This document shows, piece by piece, positions 24,911-35,534 of a stretch of DNA of 64,000 nt; position 1 is the first letter of the stretch, and every line of letters begins with the position of its first letter. Both the position numbers and the translations under genes were made by a program. The stretch covers positions 45,837,222 through 45,901,221 of the forward strand of contig CM068383.1 in assembly GCA_034770075.1 (NCBI GenBank), given 5' to 3'. The notes under the pieces are model-generated. The model made no database searches. It saw only the letters and a program-made list of their open reading frames with translations, and was not told the DNA's origin. The stretch is from Aralia elata. Taxonomy: Eukaryota > Streptophyta > Magnoliopsida > Apiales > Araliaceae.

Positions 24911-25800
24911 CTGCATTGGATTGCATACGTGAGAACTACAGTCGGTATCCAATACCCAAGTAGAACCTTGACTTACAGAAAGATTTATTTCAATTATGAA
25001 CACACTTATATCTGTAACTGAAGTTTCACTAAGCTTCTTCTGGTTAACCTCTCCAAGATGCTCCTTACAGTTTCTTTCATAGTGTCCAGGCTTATTGTAG
25101 TGGAAGCAAATTCCTTTGCTATCAACATCAGTTTTGTTCTTAGTGTCCTTAGTTATTGCCTTCCATTTGCCTTCTTTGAGTTGTTTTTCTTTTTAGAAGA
25201 TCCTTTGGCCCGCTTACTTTTCTTGGAAAAATCATCTACAAGTAAGACTTGGTCTTTCTTAGTTGGAAAGTGACTCTTTGCAGTTTTCATCATGTTAAGC
25301 AACTCAGGCAGGCTGACATCTAGGTTATTCATGTGAAAATTCACAACAAATTGTGAGAGAGAGTCCGGAAGTGATTACAAGATCAAATCTTGGATCAACT
25401 CTCCATCTAGTACATGTGTCTGTACTGTAGTGAAATCGGTCATTCTAGATCGGAATAGCTCCTTAGATATTTGATATCTAATAGTCATACTTTCCTCACC
25501 ATTCAACTCCTTGACGGTGCAGGATTATAGTAGGAGCATCTATAGTTTTATGCTGACGCTGAAGCTCGTTACTCATAGATGCGAGCATGATGCATTGAGT
25601 CAACTATGCATCATCTTGCCACTTTTTAAAAGTAGCAATCTCTTCCTCAGAGGCTATTTATGCAACAGTTGCAGGGACATGCGTATTAAGGACATAAGAT
25701 AGCTTTTCAGCCTTGAGAACTATTCTCAGATTCCTTAACCAGTCTGTTTAATTTTGTCCGGTTAATTAGCACTAATATGCTCCGCAGTGATACTAAATTA
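24911..25800 (-). pseudogene. Copia B gag/protease fragment
   Basis: Minus-strand continuation of the piece at 1-530. It aligns with 40340-41260 of copy B1. Recognisable parts are the protease-proximal segment around 24930-24980, the zinc-knuckle region around 25060-25120, a Lys/Ser-rich stretch, and the segment MNFHMNNLDVSLPELLNMMK (start 25344). It is interrupted by frameshifts and stops (for example, the Lys-rich frame ends at 25153). The original gag start corresponds to about 25795. Decayed, non-functional. Confidence 0.8.
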
Positions 25801-26447
25801 GACATTATAAAATTCTGTAAATAATTTTATAATTTAACAACATTTTAGTATACATTTATTTTTTAATTACCAAAATAAATTAGGTCTTTATTTAAATTGG
25901 TATCTCCTACTATTTTCATCAAACTATATTACCCTCAATATATAGTTCAGCAAATCTAATTAAAGCTTTGCTAATGAGAATAAGGATCACATTTCAAATA
26001 TATATAACCTTGTGGTGACACAACAAACGATATATAAATAAATAGATAGACAACTATTGTTAATTACATCACCATGTAACTCCTTGTATTTTACCTCTTA
26101 AATTATTTTGATCAAGTGGTGACACATCCGAATCAAAATTATCCAAGTTAAGTTCAACCTAACACTTCCATATATGTGAAGAGAAAAAATACAGTCTTTG
26201 TGGTGACACAACAAAACAGTAATGTTCAATTCCTTAATAAGCATCAACTATGATAAGGCAACATATTAAATATTTAATACTTGCCTTTTGGTGACACAAC
26301 AAACTCATATTAAATATTCAATACTCTATTGTTTTACCATGCTAGAAGGCGACGTTCGATATTCTAAATATCTTTGAACGTTTAGGACTTAATATAAGTT
26401 CTTTGAGGGGTTTGTTATTATTTGTCTCATCTTATTTAGCGCGCATG

Positions 26448-26482
<35 letters not shown>

Positions 26483-27412
26483 CGCATCATACTATTTAAC
26501 ATGTGAGACATGTTGTATAATATATAATACATACATAGTAAGCATGCACATATAGAATACTATATTCTACCCGAATTGATTATGGACTTTTATTATAGTT
26601 TGGTTCACTAGAGCCACCAAGTGAACCAAAAGGTCAAACCTAGGGTGCAAGAAATGAATTTAAACATAACTATTACATTTAAATCCCGGGCTACATTACA
26701 AACTGGTATTCAAACGCTCCTTGCTCCTTTGTCTTCAATTCTTCAAAATAATTCTAACTAATACTATTACATAAACTATTTACTATAAATAGAAACCTTG
26801 ATCCGCAGTCAAGGGGAAATATATAGAAGGGAGATAGAATTTACATTAAAAAAAATTAGAGAAGACGAGGTACGCAGACCCCATTTATAAAACTCATTCA
26901 TTCATGCATCCTTATAAAATAAAATCCAATTATTCATTGGTCAATAGTCCATAATCAATCCCATTTATTATCATACATATTACCATATGCATCAATAAAT
27001 AACATCCATCTCATGAATAAGAAAACCATTCCATATATGCATTGGTATCATTTAATGGGCAATTTAAAGTTGCATTAAATCTAGTTTTGAAACAAAATAA
27101 ACTCTTTATTTTTAATTAAAATCTAAATCAAAATGAATTCCTTTATTTTAATTTATCCATTTTTGAATACAAATAAACTCTTTTATTTTTAATCAAATTT
27201 CAAATCAAAATAGACTCCTTTATTTTAATCAACTTGGAATCCAATTTCAAGTTTAAAATAAACTCCTTTATTTTAACTTAAAATTGCTGGAAAAATAAAA
27301 TATATTGAATCCTATTCCTTATCAAAATAAACATCTTTATTTTTTTAGAAAATATGGAATCCTATTCCATATGTGAATAATCTCCTTTATTCTAGGAAAC
27401 ATGGAATCCTAT
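25801..27412 (-). mobile_element. Copia B 5' leader (non-coding), left copy
   Basis: AT-rich leader between gag and PBS, homologous to 41280-42930 of B1. Contains four GTGGTGACACA motifs (26011, 26116, 26199, 26287), an (AT)n run near 26450-26479, and several AAATAAAnnnnnTTTATTT units from about 27092. Cut at 27412 by the LTR of element C. The stretch 26530-27412 reappears at 34026-34914 on the other side of C. No gene. Confidence 0.8.
26450..26479. repeat. (AT)n microsatellite
   Basis: About 15 AT units; shorter in the B1 leader (about 41909). Confidence 0.9.
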
Positions 27413-27632
27413 TGATGAGGGTGTTTTATACACACAATTTGGGTACCTTTGACCTTGATAGTTTGTTAGTTTTTGGGACTTTTATATGGTTTTAGGTATT
27501 TTTATCGTATTTCGAGATAATTTAGTTTTTAGTTATTTTTACATGCTTTACGTTGCTTTGATGCATTTTCATTATGTTTATAGGAATGGAAATAAAGAAC
27601 GCTCGGATCGTTGCTCGTAATGACTCATTATC

Positions 27633-27912
27633 CGTGCTTAGATGTCTGTGCCCGAATGGTAGTACGATGGAAATTTTTGTCTGGCGACGCTCGATGCTTA
27701 ATTTGATAACATTTGGTAGTTGGGCGTGCACAACATTGGAAAGCGTGCACGGTATTCGGCGTCGGCCAAACCACGAGGGCGAGCCCGTGCTTGGATATCC
27801 GTGCCCCAATGATAATACGGTGAAAATTAATGTTTGGCGATGCTCGGTGCTTAATTTGATGAGATTTGGAAGTCGTGCGTGCACGACGTTGGATTGCGTG
27901 CACGGCGTCGGG
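27633..27912 (+). repeat. Direct duplication (about 125 bp, period about 155) in C LTR
   Basis: Both copies run from a CCGTGCTT-type start through TTTAATTTGAT to paired GCGTGCAC words. Confidence 0.7.
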
Positions 27913-28430
27913 CGACGTGCTGGGCGGCGTGGGCGCTGACACAGGCGCTGGACGCTGGGCGCTTGGCATGAGCAGCAGACGGGCAGCCAACAGGCACTGG
28001 GCGTGGGTGTCGTGCGGCGCGCGCGGGCGCTCGGCAGCCAACCTCAGCAGTGGGCGTTGGGCGTCGGCATGGACGTCAGGAAGCAGGCGCTGGGCACTAG
28101 GCACTTGGCGCTCGGCAGCCTCGGCAGGTAGGCGTGCTCGGCAGGCGCTGGGCTCGGGCGCGTGCTGGGGCCTCGGCAGATTAGGGCGCCAGGTGTGCGG
28201 CAGATTGGGGTGCCGGGCGTGCAGCAGTTAGGGCGCCAGCGGGCGGCCAGGGCGCGGGCGCGCGGCGCGGGCTTGCGCTAGCCAGTGTGCGGGCATGCGG
28301 CAGCCAGCGTGCGGGTGTGCGGCAGCCAGCGTGCGGGTGTGCGGCACTTAACATGGGCCAACTAGGGCCTGGGCGCGCGCGGCCAGACGCCGCGCGGGCG
28401 TGCCAACGCTGTCCTGAGTGCGATCTGACA
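27880..28430. repeat. Expanded GC-word island in C LTR
   Basis: Low-complexity run of variants of GGCGCTGGGC, GGCAGCCA and GCGTGCGGG in an otherwise AT-rich LTR; includes roughly 22 bp tandem units (CAGCGTGCGGGTGTGCGG) at about 28285-28350. Confidence 0.75.
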
Positions 28431-29638
28431 CAGTTTTAGTGCGATCTGAGCTACATTTTGTCCAACTTTGGCTAGGGTTTCTTGAAGGAGGCTATATATA
28501 ATCTCTTATAAGCTTCATATCAGACATCTAGAGATAGAGAGGCTACAAAATACATCAAACAACAGGGCTAAAGGCTGCAAATCAAGCTGAATCAAGCCAC
28601 AAGCCAATGAACTTAGTCAACAAGAATTGCAAAACTAAGGAGAAGAGCTAGAAACCAACAGCAACCCAAGGAACAATAGCTGAACAACTTCAAAAGGGAT
28701 TTCATTTCTAGATTTTCAACTCCTTTGTAATTCGAATTTGACAATATATAAATTGAAATTAATGTTATTTGTAGCTATCATGAACTAACCTTATATTCTA
28801 AGATTGCAATGGAACCCAGCACTTAAATTGTATTGAATTCTCTCTCTTTTGATTTTAGTTATTCATTTGTGAATTGATTATCATAACCCTTGCTTTCTAA
28901 CTTATTTATTGCTTGGCCCGTAATTACCTTGGGAACCTATATGAACTTGACGAACGGATTATAGGTTAAGACCTAGTTATGATAACATACGAGAGTATAG
29001 ATTGTTGTGGGTTATTAATCAGATTAAGTGACGTGTGTCTTATTAATTATCTGCAATAATAGGTATCTTGATAATAGTTGGGATAGACATATACCTAATT
29101 ACCGCATGCAACCAATTGAGAATCTAGTCTTAATGACTTCCGATGTGAAAGTTGATAATTGAGGGGACAGTTAATGAGATTTAGTGACACGTGTCTTTAA
29201 TCATTCCTAAAATTAGTCTCTTGATAGTGTATAGGATAGACATGTACCTATGCACCGCTTAGGAAGATTCGTGATTGACCATCGACAAAGGCTCTTATGA
29301 AGTTTTGATTTCTCGGTTGTCAATTTGTATGATATAACTAATTGAAAAGAGGGATTTAGGAGATTTAAATGACGTGTTGGGGGAAATTATAATCTTAGAC
29401 CTTTCTATCTTGATATTTCACCGCGTTTTATTCATTACTTGACCTGTGAACTAAACCAATCAACAAAAATTCAAACCTTCATCGTTTAAATTAGATCAAA
29501 TTGATATACGATTGGTACTTGATTATTATTCGTCATAATTCCCTGTGGGTTTGACTTATATCTTATCATATATTACTTGTGGACCGTGTATACTTGCACG
29601 TGTGTGTTTATCGTTTGCTAAATCGACCAACAAGTTTT

Positions 29639-29656
29639 TGGTGCCGTTGCCGGGGA
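29639..29656 (+). other. Primer-binding site, tRNA-Asp type (element C)
   Basis: TGGTGCCGTTGCCGGGGA, one mismatch from the A PBS; 6 nt after the LTR. Confidence 0.85.
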
Positions 29657-29758
29657 ATTATTTTCTAATAATTATACCAATATCAATTTCAATCGACTTG
29701 GTCTCTTTTTAGACTTGTATATAATTTTAATTTTGTTTTGTAGGTATTCTTGATTTGT

Positions 29759-30710
29759 ATGCCAAGCTCACGCGGTCTTGAGTTAATTCCTTATGATCCC
29801 GAGATCGAGAGAAATATTCGAAGACTACGAAGAGATAAAGTTCGGGGTATACCCAATCAAAATACCATGGCTGAGGAGGAGCCTAAATCCTTGACGGAGT
29901 ATGTCATGACTCTTGTCACAGATTTGCACTCAAGCATTTCCAGGCCAGCTATTGAGGCCACCCACTTCGAAATTAAGCCAGGCACCATCCAAATGGTCCA
30001 AAACTGTTTGTAGTTTGGTGGGTTACCCAATGACGACCCAAATGCTCATTTGGTGAGTTTTCTGTAAATATGTGACACATTCAAGTACACTCAAGTTACT
30101 GATATGCAATTAGACTCCGATTATTTCCTTTCACGCTTCGTGACAAGGCAAAGAGTTGGCTGCATTTCCCTCGGGATCGATTACTAAATGGGATGACTTA
30201 GCCCATAAATTTTTGGCAAAGTTCTTCCCACCGGCGAAAACTGCAAGATTGAGAAATGACATCACTTCGTTTATTCAATATGATCATGAGTCCTTGTATG
30301 AAGCTTGGGAATGATTCCAAGATCTAATAAGGAGATGTCCACACCATGGTTTGCCTCAATGGTTGCAAATTGAGATCTTCTATAACGGGTTGACCAATGC
30401 CACCTGATTAAGTGTTGACGCAGCTGCAGGTGGTAGTTTAATGGGAAAGAGTTTTGCGGATGCCTATAAATTATTGGAAACCATGGCTGCCAATATTTAT
30501 CAATGGCTTTCGGAGAGGAAAATGCCACAAAAGGCGGCAAGAAAATTAGAGGTTGATCCTTTCACTAAAATAGCCGCGCAGCTAGCCGCGCTTACAAAGA
30601 AAGTGGAAACTTTAGGAACTCAATCTATGCAGAGCATTTCTGAAACTTGTGACTTGTGTGTTGGGAATCATCCTACCGAGCAATGTGCAATCAATGCAGA
30701 ATCCATATAA
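29759..30710 (+). pseudogene. Gag pseudogene of element C
   Basis: Begins at ATG 29759 with ...YDPEIERNIRRLRR, matching D gag. An in-frame stop at about 30011-30013, a second near 30064 and frameshifts through 30100-30440 destroy the frame. Homology resumes at 30441 (FADAYKLLETMAANIYQW) and continues to the knuckle CDLCVGNHPTEQC near 30645. Retrotrans_gag-type capsid by similarity to D. Non-functional as it stands. Confidence 0.85.
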
Positions 30711-31013
30711 TTCGTTGGTAATTACAATAGGCAGCATAACAACCCTCACTCCAATCACTACAATCCTGGATGGAGAAATCACCCAAATTTTTCATGAAGC
30801 AACAATAACAACACCCAAAACTAATATTCAGCTCCTAGGCATCAATATCCCCCAGGATTTCAAAACCAAACTCAACCACATCATCAACCCCAATCACACC
30901 AACAAGCCTCAAACCCACCCTTGCCTCAACAGGAGAAAAAGCCTAGTGGGGAGGAGTTATTGGCTCAAATAGTTGCACAAAGCAGCGCTTCGATATGGAA
31001 TCTAGAGCTTTAG

Positions 31014-32054
31014 CTAGGACAAATAGCTAGTGCCCTCAATATCTGCCCTCTAGGTGCCTTACCTAGTGATACCGAAGTCAACCCAAAAAGAGAAGGTACC
31101 GAGCACTTCAAGGCAGTGACATTGCGAAGTGGCAAAGAATTGCATGATGTTATTGTGGATCCTCCATTAAAAATAGTTGATGAGGAGGAAAATGCAGAGA
31201 AAGAGGAAGAAAAGATGAAGGAGCAAGAAAAGAAAGAGAATGAGCCAGTTTCTAAATCAGCGGGAAGTAAACAAGGTCCTATTTATCCACCATGCCCATT
31301 TCCACAACGTCACCAGAAACTAAAGTTGGATAAGCAATTCTCTAAATTTTTGGAAGTTTTCAAGAAATTGCACATAAACATCCCATTTGTTGAGGCATTG
31401 GAGCAAATGCCTAGTTATGTAAAGTTCATAAAGGACATTTTGTTAAGAAAGAGAAGGCTTGAGGATTTCAAAACTGTAGCTCTTACCGAAGAATGTAGTG
31501 CTATTTTACAGAGGAAGCTCCCACCGAAGTTGAAGGATCCAGGGAGTTTTAATATTCCTTGTTCAATCAGAAACCAATTTGTTGGGAAAACTTTTTGCGA
31601 TTTTAGAGCAAGTATCAACCTTATGCCCCTATCCATTTATAAGAAATTAGGGTTAAAGGAAGCAAAGCCGACAAATGTCACCTTACAGCTTGCTGATAGA
31701 TCAATCACGTATCCAATGGGTATAGTGGAGGATGTTCTATTGAAGGTTGATAAATTGATTCTTCCAGCAAATTTTGTGGTTTTGGATTTTGAGGAGGATT
31801 GGGATATTCCAATCATCTTGGGTAGACCATTTTTGGCGACTGAAAGAACACTGATCGACGTGCCAAATGGTGAATTAACTATGAAAGTGAACGACCAAGT
31901 AGTGAAGTTTCAGGTGTTCAAAGCAATCAAACTCTCAAGCAACACTGACGATTGTTATTTGATCCCGAAAGGGGAAGACTTGGTTCATAATGACCCTCAA
32001 GGAAGGCTTGGTCTTAAAACTCTACTTCCTGAAGAAATGCATAATAGAAAATAA
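31014..32054 (+). CDS. Protease region of element C
   Basis: Open from 31014 (after a TAG) to TAA at 32054. There is no ATG of its own, so it was originally part of a gag-pol frame. Order: linker with TLRSGKEL, an acidic Glu/Lys-rich segment, PPCPFPQRHQKLKLDKQF, then an aspartic-protease fold. The active site reads CDFRASIN where D has CDLGASIN: Asp is kept but the Gly is Arg, which should inactivate it. The flap-side motif IILGRPFLAT is intact. After the stop the sequence goes directly into the post-coding block, so all of pol was deleted. Confidence 0.8.
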   Translation, partial: LGQIASALNICPLGALPSDTEVNPKREGTEHFKAVTLRSGKELHDVIVDPPLKIVDEEENAEKEEEKMKEQEKKENEPVSKSAGSKQGPIYPPCPFPQRHQKLKLDKQFSKFLEVFKKLHINIPFVEALEQMPSYVKFIKDILLRKRRLEDFKTVALTEECSAILQRKLPPKLKDPGSFNIPCSIRNQFVGKTFCDFRASINLMPLSIYKKLGLKEAKPTNVTLQLADRSITYPMGIVEDVLLKVDKLILPANFVVLDFEEDWDIPIILGRPFLATERTLIDVPNGELTMKVNDQVVKFQVFKAIKLSSNTDDCYLIPKGEDLVHNDPQGRLGLKTLLPEEMHNRK

Positions 32055-32172
32055 ACAGTGTGTGGGAAGGACAAATGATGACACACTGTTAGGTATGTGT
32101 AGCTGTGAGCAAGAGCAACCATAAGATCCCAACAGAGCCCGATTAAGCAACATAAAATGAGGGAGTAGTTAG

Positions 32173-32214
32173 GTTGAGGACTTTAACTCAAGCGCTATTT
32201 GGGAGGCAACCCAA
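32173..32214 (+). other. Conserved post-coding hairpin block of element C
   Basis: GAGGACTTTAACTCAAGCGC followed by TTTGGGAGGCAACCCAAA; stem TTTGGG/CCCAAA. See A and D. Confidence 0.75.
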
Positions 32215-32404
32215 ATCTCCATTTTGTTTTTCGAGCTATCTTGATTTTTATTTTTTTTTATTTTTATTTATAATCTCAAAAAAAAGAAAGAAAGAAAGAA
32301 AAAAAGTTTAGTGTGGTTTGTTTTTAATTTTATGATCAATTGTGATTAATGTGTGTAATATTGCTTACTGCAGATAGACGTTTAAATCCAACATTAAAAA
32401 TCAT

Positions 32405-32523
32405 AACAGCAGCATATCAGCACTATTGCAGCACGCTGAGCAGCACAATGGCAGCTCAGCAGCTCGACAGCCCATGCAGCAGAGCAGCAGCCAGCAGTGC
32501 AGCAGACCAGCCAGCTGATGCTT
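32405..32523 (+). repeat. CAG/GCAGC-rich tract in the 3' part of element C
   Basis: Irregular run of CAGCAG, GCAGCA and AGCAGC. The frames through it are short and not called as genes. Confidence 0.7.
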
Positions 32524-32639
32524 GTCCTTAACAGCAACCCATATGCAATTTTTTGGCATTCCACTCTTTTGTCTCTCTCCTCCAAAGCCAAGAGCCAACG
32601 TATTGCACATCATACCAAAGTTAAAATCCACCACCCATT

Positions 32640-34025
32640 GTCCAAATTAGCATACAAGGCTTGCAATTCATCATCAAATTCACCATCTTAGCCTTCAATT
32701 CACCAAGGGTTTCAAGGATTTGGCTAGTTTTGCAAGGTTTTGCTCTTCCTCCCTAAAAGCGAAGATATTAGCGTTTGAACTCGAATTTTTCTTGCTTGGT
32801 GTTGTGCTTGGGTTGAGTTTTATTGCAGGAACACTCTATTTCTCCCATTGTTAGACTTTGTGGAGGGTTAGGCTTAATTCCAACTGCACTGACAACTGAG
32901 ATTTTGGGAGGTGCACGCCATGTGTTTGATAATTAGCCTGAGAGGGTTTCTTAGCTAATGTGGGCTGTTCTTCATGAGGCATTGATCTGGTATGGCTTCC
33001 AAGCAACAAATGGGGTGAAGCTTCATCGTCCAAGCTAATCAAAGCCCGTGACAAGAATTTTATTAGTCCAGAAGCGTCCAAGCGACACCACACTATAATG
33101 ATGTTGCTTGATTACCCTCAGTGAAGTTCTCTATTTTAATTCTGTCTATTACAAACATCGAGGACTATGTTTATTTTAAGTTTGGGGGTGTGGTAGTATA
33201 ATTTAGTTATTTTATTTCGTCTAAGTCGTGTTGTACTACAAGAATGGCCAATGATATTTTGCTGGTTATTGTGTTTTTATCTAAAGTAAGGCTTGAGCAT
33301 GCTTAGTTACTTCTTAACATTTTGGCTAACCACCCTACTCTTGGTTGTTTATGCTATTCACGTACACAGTGTACTTGTTTAGTTAGTTAGTATTGAGAAA
33401 TCTCATTTACTTAAATGCTTGAGAGATTATACTTAAAATGTACTGAACTCACGTCATCAGCCTTTTATGCTTATTTTAGACTTTCATATAAGTTTGGGGG
33501 AATTAAAAAAAATCTATTATTTGTTACCAAGTTTAATTACGTGGCCATTGCTACTCGGGTTAATAGATCCTTAGGGGTGTTTTTATACCTAGTGCCCTAA
33601 AGCCATCTGGTTTGGGAGTCATTGATTAAACACTCGTTACATGGGTAGCTCTGAATAGCCTAATGTGAGTAGACATCGCACGGTCATGCGCTTAGTTAAG
33701 GTGATATGGAGCGTAAAATGCACTCACCAGTGTGATTACTCATTGCTGCAATAATCCCTTGGGAACCCCTTTCTTATATGGTCGTCTTGTTTGACATTTA
33801 TCAAGGTAATGATGAGTTTGTAAATTTATAGTATAATCGCTCATATATTGAGTTCATGCGTTAGCTCTTTCCTAACTCGCATAAATAGACAGCACACTCA
33901 CACACACACATTGCAGAGATCTTGAGTAGTTGTGAGCTAAGAAATTTTGTTAAATTGTAACTTTACATTGTTCCTGGGCCCATTTTGATCTTTTTTCTTT
34001 GAGGCCAATTCTTGAGTCGTTCTCC
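32640..34025 (+). other. 3' untranslated part of element C
   Basis: No open frame of note. Two PPT-like tracts (AAGTTTGGGGGTGTGG at 33178-33193 and AAGTTTGGGGGAATT at about 33489), the first preceded by CATCGAGGACTATG. A single AGCGTAAAATGC motif lies at 33702-33728. Corresponds to 20480-21510 of element A. Truncated before the expected terminal tract and LTR. Confidence 0.65.
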
Positions 34026-34596
34026 TCTAATATATACATAGTAAGCATGCACATATAGAATACTATATTCTACCTGGATTGATTATGGACTTTTATTCTA
34101 GTTTGGTTCACTAGAGCCACCAAGTGAACCAAAAGGTCAAACCTAGAGTGCAACAATTGAATTTAAACATAACTATTACATTTAAATCCTGGGCTACATT
34201 ACAAACTGGTCTTCAAGCGCTCTTTGCTCCTTTGTCTTCAATTCTTCAAAATAATTCTAACTAATACTATTACATAAACTATTTACTATATATAGAAACC
34301 TTGATTAGCAGCCAAGGGTAAATATATAGAAGGACGATAGAATTTATATTAAGAAAAATTAGGGAAAACGAGGTACGCAGACGCCATTTATAAAACTCAT
34401 TCAGTCATGCATCCTTATAAAACAAAATCCAATTATTCATTGGTCAATAGTCCATAATCAATCCCATTTATTATCATACATATCACCATATGCATCAATA
34501 AATAACATTCATCTCACGAATAAGAAAACCATTCCATATATGCATTGGTATCATTTAATGGGCAATTTAAAGTTGCATTAAATCTAGTTTTGAAAC

Positions 34597-35032
34597 AAAA
34601 TAAACTCTTTTATTTTTAATTAAAATCTAAATCAAAATGAACTCCTTTATTTTAATTTATCTATTTTTGAATACAAATAAACTCTTTTATTTTTAATCAA
34701 ATTTTAAATCAAAATAGACTCCTTTATTTTAATCAACCTGGAATCCAATTTCAAGTTTAAAATAAACTCCTTTATTTTAACTTAAAATTGCTGGAAAAAT
34801 AAAATATGTTGAATCATATTCCTTATCAAAATAAACATCTTTATTTTTTTAGAAAACATGGAATCCTATTCCATATGTGAATAAACTCCTTTATTCTAGG
34901 AAACATGGAATCCTATTCCAACACAGAATAAACTCCTTTATTCTAGTTAACGTGGAATCCTATTCCAAGTTAATATAAAACTTTTAATTTTAATCATATT
35001 CCAATTCAAAATAAACCTTTTATCTTAATTGA
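34597..35032 (-). repeat. Array of AAATAAA...TTTATTT hairpin units in Copia B leader
   Basis: About ten units, mostly 35-60 bp apart, core AAATAAACTCCTTTATTTT. Each is self-complementary (AAATAAA/TTTATTT). Related arrays at 27092-27402 and, shorter, 42536-42682. Confidence 0.7.
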
Positions 35033-35074
35033 AATAAATAAAATTAAAAATAAAAAAATTTCAAAATCTGGGGA

Positions 35075-35203
35075 TGGGCGCGGCCACGCCCAGAATGAAC
35101 TGGGAACCGGCGCGGTCGCGCTGCACCCCCAAAAATGGTTTCTAAGTTCGGGAGCGGCCGCGCTCCAAAATGAACTATGTGCGGCGCGACCGCGCTGCAC
35201 CGC
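35075..35203. repeat. GC-word island in Copia B leader
   Basis: Four words: GGCGCGGCCACGCC, GGCGCGGTCGCGCTGC, GAGCGGCCGCGCTCC, GGCGCGACCGCGCTGC, with AGAATGAACTGG-type spacers. Same scaffold as 42714-42838, with different words. Confidence 0.85.
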
Positions 35204-35297
35204 AAAGTTTGAAAAACAGTTTTTGCCTAGAAAATTGATTGAATTATATACTTATACATGCATGAAATCATCAAAATCGATAATTAGCACAAGGTTT

Positions 35298-35310
35298 GGC
35301 TCTGATACTA
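35298..35310 (-). other. Primer-binding site, initiator-Met type (Copia B)
   Basis: Minus strand TAGTATCAGAGCC, one mismatch to the canonical iMet PBS; one base inside the LTR that starts at 35312. Confidence 0.8.
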
Positions 35311-35311
35311 C

Positions 35312-35534
35312 TGTTAGGTTTGTATATAACGCGAGTATGCAATTAAATTACACAAATATAGCTGAAGCGCGATAAAATCGGATTTTAAAATTTTACAAAC
35401 CATAACCAGAATCTATCTTTATGTGCAATTATCAATTAGAAAGGAGTAGAGAATAAGAATTATACCCTCGTAGAACCATGTTTCCTCGGGTACAAGTTCA
35501 ACTCCAAATCTTTTCACGTTCTCCTTGAAATTCA
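35312..35534 (-). repeat. Copia B 5' LTR, first part
   Basis: Starts TGTTAGGTTTG; interrupted after 223 bp by B1 and resumed at 44737. Total LTR 1789 bp. Confidence 0.9.
35530..35534. repeat. Target-site duplication of B1 (left)
   Basis: ATTCA, repeated at 44732-44736. The two flanks join into a normal LTR sequence. Confidence 0.9.

Larger units (their letters stand above)
27413..29632 (+). repeat. Element C 5' LTR (2220 bp)
   Basis: Starts TGATGAGGGTGTTTTATAC, the reverse complement of the end of the A LTR, and ends GACCAACA. Contains a 125 bp direct duplication (about 27633-27755 and 27787-27912) and a roughly 550 bp GC-rich low-complexity island. Open frames of 120-158 codons on both strands in the island come from its base composition and show no protein features. 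Confidence 0.85.
27413..34025 (+). mobile_element. Ty3/Gypsy element C, plus strand, 3'-truncated and lacking pol
   Basis: 5' LTR 27413-29632, tRNA-Asp type PBS at 29639, decayed gag, an open protease region, then directly the conserved post-coding hairpin block and a long 3' untranslated part. Reverse transcriptase, RNase H and integrase are absent. No 3' LTR is found: the sequence changes at about 34025 into a second copy of the Copia B leader. Same group as A and D. Confidence 0.8.
34026..35311 (-). mobile_element. Copia B 5' leader, right copy, up to the PBS
   Basis: 34026-34914 duplicates 26530-27412 at roughly 96% by eye. 34915-35297 is the continuation that the left copy lacks. It contains about ten AAATAAAnnnnnTTTATTT units (34597-35032) and the GC-word island 35075-35203, then the PBS. 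No gene; the 64-codon frame over the island is not credible. Confidence 0.8.

Noticed and set aside
27522..28231. Open frames of 120-158 codons on both strands in the GC-rich part of the C LTR
   Set aside because: Overlapping frames on opposite strands in low-complexity GC DNA; no domain, no codon signal, and inside an LTR.
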